From: Chitinophagales bacterium
GTDB lineage: Bacteria > Bacteroidota > Bacteroidia > Chitinophagales > BACL12
DNA length: 8,841 nucleotides
NCBI GenBank assembly: GCA_014380545.1
Contig: JACMJP010000148.1
Coordinates: 1 to 8,841, forward strand
Direction of reading: 5' to 3'
Positions 6,111 through 8,841 of this stretch are shown here, one piece after another. Numbering within the stretch: position 1 is the first letter of the stretch; each line of letters begins with the position of its first letter. The notes beneath the pieces were generated by a model, which worked only from the letters and a program-made list of their open reading frames with translations, did no database searches and was not told the DNA's origin. A program made the translations under genes and the position numbers.

Positions 6111-7538
6111 ATGAAACAGTATTTATATTTTATATTCCTCTTCTTGTCTGTACTTGCAACAGCACAAACATCGGTGAACCTGCAGGTATTTGATGCGAAA
6201 ACAAATAAAAATATCTATACAGTAAAAGTGATCATTCCGGGTTTTACTGACGAACACATCATTACAAAAACTGCTGATAGCTGGAAACTTGAATTGCCTG
6301 TTGCCGGTAATGAACAGGATTATGTATTTATTTTTCAGAAAGAAGGTTATTATGATTCACTGTTAACATATTCAGTTTTTGCAGAAATAGAAAATTTAGA
6401 CCTGCAAATAAAAATGCGTCCGATCAAAACCTCCACTTCCTCTTCAGAAACATTTATCCAGGGTTTCGTAAAAGCTACAGACTATCAATTATTACAAAAT
6501 GTGGAAGTGCTTATTAAATTATCATCAAAGGATTCATTAAAAACAAAAACAGATAAAGACGGGTACTATTATTTTAAAATTAAGAACAATAAAATCCCAT
6601 CGGGCACAAAAAAATTCTCCCTTGTTTTTCGCCCCCCAACGGTCAGGCATGAAAAAGAATCTGCGGAAATTACCAAGAGTAGCAGTGTTAAAGATTATCA
6701 TTTGAATATTACACTTGCCAAAAGAAATACAATTGCAGAAATAAAAGGGAAAGCAATTAAACCTGATGATTTTATTTATGCTGTGAAGGTTACGCTTGCT
6801 AACGATACAATGCCGATTGATGAAACACAATTGGATGAAGCAGGTAATTTTATATTTAAGTTCGATACAGTTGACTATGATCCGGCGGCAAACTATCATT
6901 TATTATTTTATGCAGATGATCTGAATGATACAATTGTGAGTTTCAATCCAAGAAGAGGAATTCAGGGATTAATCACTTTGCATGAACGTCCGTTGTGGGA
7001 CCGAACATTACATGGTTTGATTTTCGATATCAGTTTATTACCCGGAACAAAAGACATTAGTTATTATGCAGGGTATATTTATTTTTCCGGTGGCAGAAGA
7101 TCACAAATATCTGTCGGAGCCGGTTTGGGTTATGCGCATCTTATCGGCAAACCAATTGAAACCTATCCGGAAATAAATAAAAGCAATTATGATTCTGCTG
7201 CCGTAGGAATTAGTTTGAGATCAATTTATTTTGGCGGTGATGTGCGCTATTATTATCGCCCCTATTCATTAAAGAAACCTGTGTTTAATCCAACAGCACA
7301 GGCAGCAATTTATTTTGGTCCTGATGTGCGGGCAAAATTATTACAACCAAAATTAGCAGCAGGTACTTTCATCAATATTACAGAAAAATTTGCCGCATTG
7401 GTGGAAGCTCAACTCACTTTTAATTTTTATAGTGAGCCTCAATTTAATTATGGAGGAGATTTTACCGGATATGAACGGGCATTTATCCTGAAACCATTTT
7501 TTAATGTTCAGTTGAATTATATAATTCCGATAGAATGA
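6111..7538 (+). CDS. Exported Ig-repeat protein with C-terminal beta-barrel (outer membrane)
   Basis: A 475-residue protein with a clear signal peptide, 'MKQYLYFIFLFLSVLATA', cleaved before Gln19. Three related Ig-like, carboxypeptidase-regulatory-like units follow: about 20-103, 113-203 ('IQGFVKATDYQLLQNVEVLI' with a 'KTDKDGYYYFKI' turn) and 207-290 ('IKGKAIKPDDFIYAVKVTL' with 'LDEAGNFIFKF'). From about 300 to the C-terminus the sequence switches to alternating amphipathic strands rich in Gly, Tyr and Phe: 'SQISVGAGLGYAHLI', 'SIYFGGDVRYYYRP', 'QAAIYFGPDV', 'FAALVEAQLTFNFY' and a final 'PFFNVQLNYIIPIE'. This reads like a small outer-membrane beta-barrel of perhaps eight strands, with no TonB plug. 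The mature protein appears to lack cysteine. The Ig units are related in type to those of the preceding inner-membrane protein, so the pair could face each other across the periplasm; that is inference. Its stop overlaps the next start (ATGA). Confidence 0.75.
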   Translation: MKQYLYFIFLFLSVLATAQTSVNLQVFDAKTNKNIYTVKVIIPGFTDEHIITKTADSWKLELPVAGNEQDYVFIFQKEGYYDSLLTYSVFAEIENLDLQIKMRPIKTSTSSSETFIQGFVKATDYQLLQNVEVLIKLSSKDSLKTKTDKDGYYYFKIKNNKIPSGTKKFSLVFRPPTVRHEKESAEITKSSSVKDYHLNITLAKRNTIAEIKGKAIKPDDFIYAVKVTLANDTMPIDETQLDEAGNFIFKFDTVDYDPAANYHLLFYADDLNDTIVSFNPRRGIQGLITLHERPLWDRTLHGLIFDISLLPGTKDISYYAGYIYFSGGRRSQISVGAGLGYAHLIGKPIETYPEINKSNYDSAAVGISLRSIYFGGDVRYYYRPYSLKKPVFNPTAQAAIYFGPDVRAKLLQPKLAAGTFINITEKFAALVEAQLTFNFYSEPQFNYGGDFTGYERAFILKPFFNVQLNYIIPIE

Positions 7539-8143
7539 AATTCTTTATACCGATATTGCTATTGTCTGTTCTTTCCTGTAAAAAAGAAAGATATGAATGT
7601 GTAAATTCTAATACAGTTGAAGGGCAAATATTTAATTGCACTTATTTAATTGAAATTCCACCATACAGCTATATTGATTCATTTATTACCGGCACCTCTG
7701 CGCCTGCAACAATAGAAATATTCGGAGATGCAACATATTTTCAGTTGCTGCCACCTTACTCAGCTGATGTTCCTGTTCCTCAGGGCAACTTTGATAATTT
7801 CACCCAGCATTATCAAATACAATACGCTACATACAATTTGAATGAAATGATTGCCGGCATTTTTACAGAGCCGATTATTACATCTTTAGATTTTCCCAGG
7901 CAAATTTTAAATCTTGAAAAAATGATCTGGACATGGAACACAAGCTTGAGTGCAGATGACGGAGTGATCAATTATAATGAAGGCGTTAGTGTTTCAGTAA
8001 CAACTGACGGTGTTATAAATTATTTACCCCTGACTTTACTTGACATTGGCAAAACATATTACATAGCAATGTGGGGTTATAATGATGAAGCAACAGTAGT
8101 TGAATATTCAAGCAGACAAATTGAAATGAAAATAATAAATTAA
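7535..8143 (+). CDS. Small lipoprotein of unknown function
   Basis: A 202-residue protein with a short hydrophobic leader 'MKFFIPILLLSVLSC'. The LSVLSC stretch is a good lipobox with lipidated Cys15. The residues after the cysteine (KKERYE) do not clearly match a surface-export signal of the Bacteroidota lipoprotein type, so periplasm-facing or surface placement is open. The rest is beta-prone, with 'ATIEIFGDATYFQLLPPYS' and a C-terminal region 'MIWTWNTSLSADDG', 'NEGVSVSVTTDG' and 'GKTYYIAMWGYNDE' that looks like a single Ig/fibronectin-like sandwich. No domain name is recognised. Cys22 and Cys34 could form a disulfide close to the anchor. Its ATG lies in the stop codon of the barrel gene and the next gene starts six bases after its TAA, so it is firmly part of the operon and may act with its neighbours. 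Confidence 0.75.
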   Translation: MKFFIPILLLSVLSCKKERYECVNSNTVEGQIFNCTYLIEIPPYSYIDSFITGTSAPATIEIFGDATYFQLLPPYSADVPVPQGNFDNFTQHYQIQYATYNLNEMIAGIFTEPIITSLDFPRQILNLEKMIWTWNTSLSADDGVINYNEGVSVSVTTDGVINYLPLTLLDIGKTYYIAMWGYNDEATVVEYSSRQIEMKIIN

Positions 8144-8149
8144 AATATT

Positions 8150-8841
8150 ATGGCACTTCAAAAAGGCGATAAAAGCACACTAGTAAAAAAATGGCAGCAA
8201 TTTTTAATTGACCAGCAATTTATATCAGGTAATGCAGATGGCAATTTCGGAAAAAAAACTGAAGATGCAACAAAAGCATTTCAGCAATTTTACAAATTGC
8301 AGGCTGATGGAAAAGCAGGAAGTGTAACACTTGGCAAAGCATACGAATTAGGTTTTAATCCTGATAAAGAAATTACTTCTAATAAAGTAAGAAATGATAA
8401 AGACATGATGCAATGGATAAAAATTAATCTAGGGGAAATTATAAAAGAAGCAGTAAAAAATTCAATTTATACCGCAGACTGGCTGGCAGGTATGGGTGCA
8501 CGGGAAACAGGTTTTTTATTCGCAAAATATTACAACCAGGGGTTTTCTTATAATGACATTTGTTTAAAAATGAAGGGTGATTATTGTAAACGTCAGGGTG
8601 AAAAAGAAAAACAATATCACGGTTTTGGTTTCTGGCAAATTGATACCGGTTCTTATCCCGTATTTATAAATGCAGGTGATTGGCAGGACCCATTAAAAAC
8701 TGCAATAAAAGCAGTTAATGTATTGGAAGAAAAAAGAAAATATTTAATACAAAAAGGATGGGATAAAAAATTGTCTGCAATTCTTTTTGAAAGAGCAATT
8801 ACAGCTGCCTACAATTGCGGACAGGGGAATGTAAACAAAGC
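8150..8841 (+). CDS. Peptidoglycan-binding domain plus goose-type lysozyme-like domain (3' end outside window)
   Basis: The frame opens at an ATG six bases after the previous TAA and stays open to the right edge, giving 230 residues. Residues 5-65 form a PG_binding_1-type domain: 'LQKGDKSTLVKKWQQFLI', then 'DGNFGKKTEDATKAFQ' and 'LQADGKAGSVTL'. From about 85 a lysozyme-like fold of the goose type (GH23-like) follows. Glu119 in 'MGARETGF' matches the catalytic Glu of the SRES motif, 'YHGFGFWQID' (156-165) matches the GxGLMQVD strand and 'AAYNCGQGNV' (219-228) matches AYNxGxGNV. It is therefore likely a muramidase or lytic transglycosylase cutting the glycan strands of peptidoglycan. There is no signal peptide or membrane segment, so it is either cytoplasmic until released or carried out by another system, as with tail-associated or effector lysozymes. 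It closes the visible part of the operon that begins with the eCIS cap gene. Confidence 0.85.
   Translation, partial: MALQKGDKSTLVKKWQQFLIDQQFISGNADGNFGKKTEDATKAFQQFYKLQADGKAGSVTLGKAYELGFNPDKEITSNKVRNDKDMMQWIKINLGEIIKEAVKNSIYTADWLAGMGARETGFLFAKYYNQGFSYNDICLKMKGDYCKRQGEKEKQYHGFGFWQIDTGSYPVFINAGDWQDPLKTAIKAVNVLEEKRKYLIQKGWDKKLSAILFERAITAAYNCGQGNVNK

Noticed and set aside
6537..6899. Minus-strand open frame of 120 codons inside the Ig-barrel gene
   Set aside because: It is antisense to well supported Ig-like domains and rich in Cys, Ile and Phe without any recognisable domain, as expected for a shadow frame.

Overview
The window looks like a low-GC chromosome segment of a member of the Bacteroidota, probably of the Chitinophagales/Sphingobacteriales kind. 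The signs are AT-rich codon use, few Shine-Dalgarno sequences, a type IX secretion (T9SS) C-terminal sorting domain, an AsmA-like protein with an acidic tail, a histidine kinase with the HQLGTPISSL H-box and several carboxypeptidase-regulatory-like Ig domains. I cannot name a genus or species from the sequence.

Layout. (1) Positions 1-2847 are an ordinary chromosomal flank: the 3' end of a large AsmA-family gene, a two-TM sensor histidine kinase, and a convergent EVE-domain gene. (2) Positions 2848-3081 form a divergent intergenic region with a perfect 7-bp inverted repeat (2940-2957) and a plausible Bacteroidota-type promoter just downstream of it. (3) From 3082 to the right edge every gene lies on the plus strand with tiny gaps or 4-base overlaps, so this is probably one operon. 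Its first gene is a clear DUF4255 protein, the Pvc16/Afp16 tail-terminator family that marks extracellular contractile injection systems (eCIS). Its second gene, GTG-started and overlapping the first, is broken: an N-terminal frame stops at 3941 and a different frame that looks coding carries on to 4224. The sheath, tube, baseplate and ATPase genes expected in an eCIS locus do not follow.

(4) Five envelope-directed genes follow instead: a secreted T9SS-sorted protein, a three-TM inner-membrane protein with two periplasmic Ig-like domains, an Ig-repeat protein ending in a probable outer-membrane beta-barrel, a small lipoprotein, and, cut by the right edge, a signal-less protein joining a peptidoglycan-binding domain to a goose-type (GH23-like) lysozyme domain.

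Taken together these genes could span inner membrane, periplasm, peptidoglycan and outer membrane. The main hypothesis is that this is either the scar of an eCIS locus that lost its structural genes, with its accessory envelope genes kept, or a split locus whose tail genes lie beyond the right edge or elsewhere. The DUF4255, kinase, EVE, T9SS and lysozyme calls rest on motifs visible in the translations. The link between DUF4255 and the envelope genes is inferred from gene order only.
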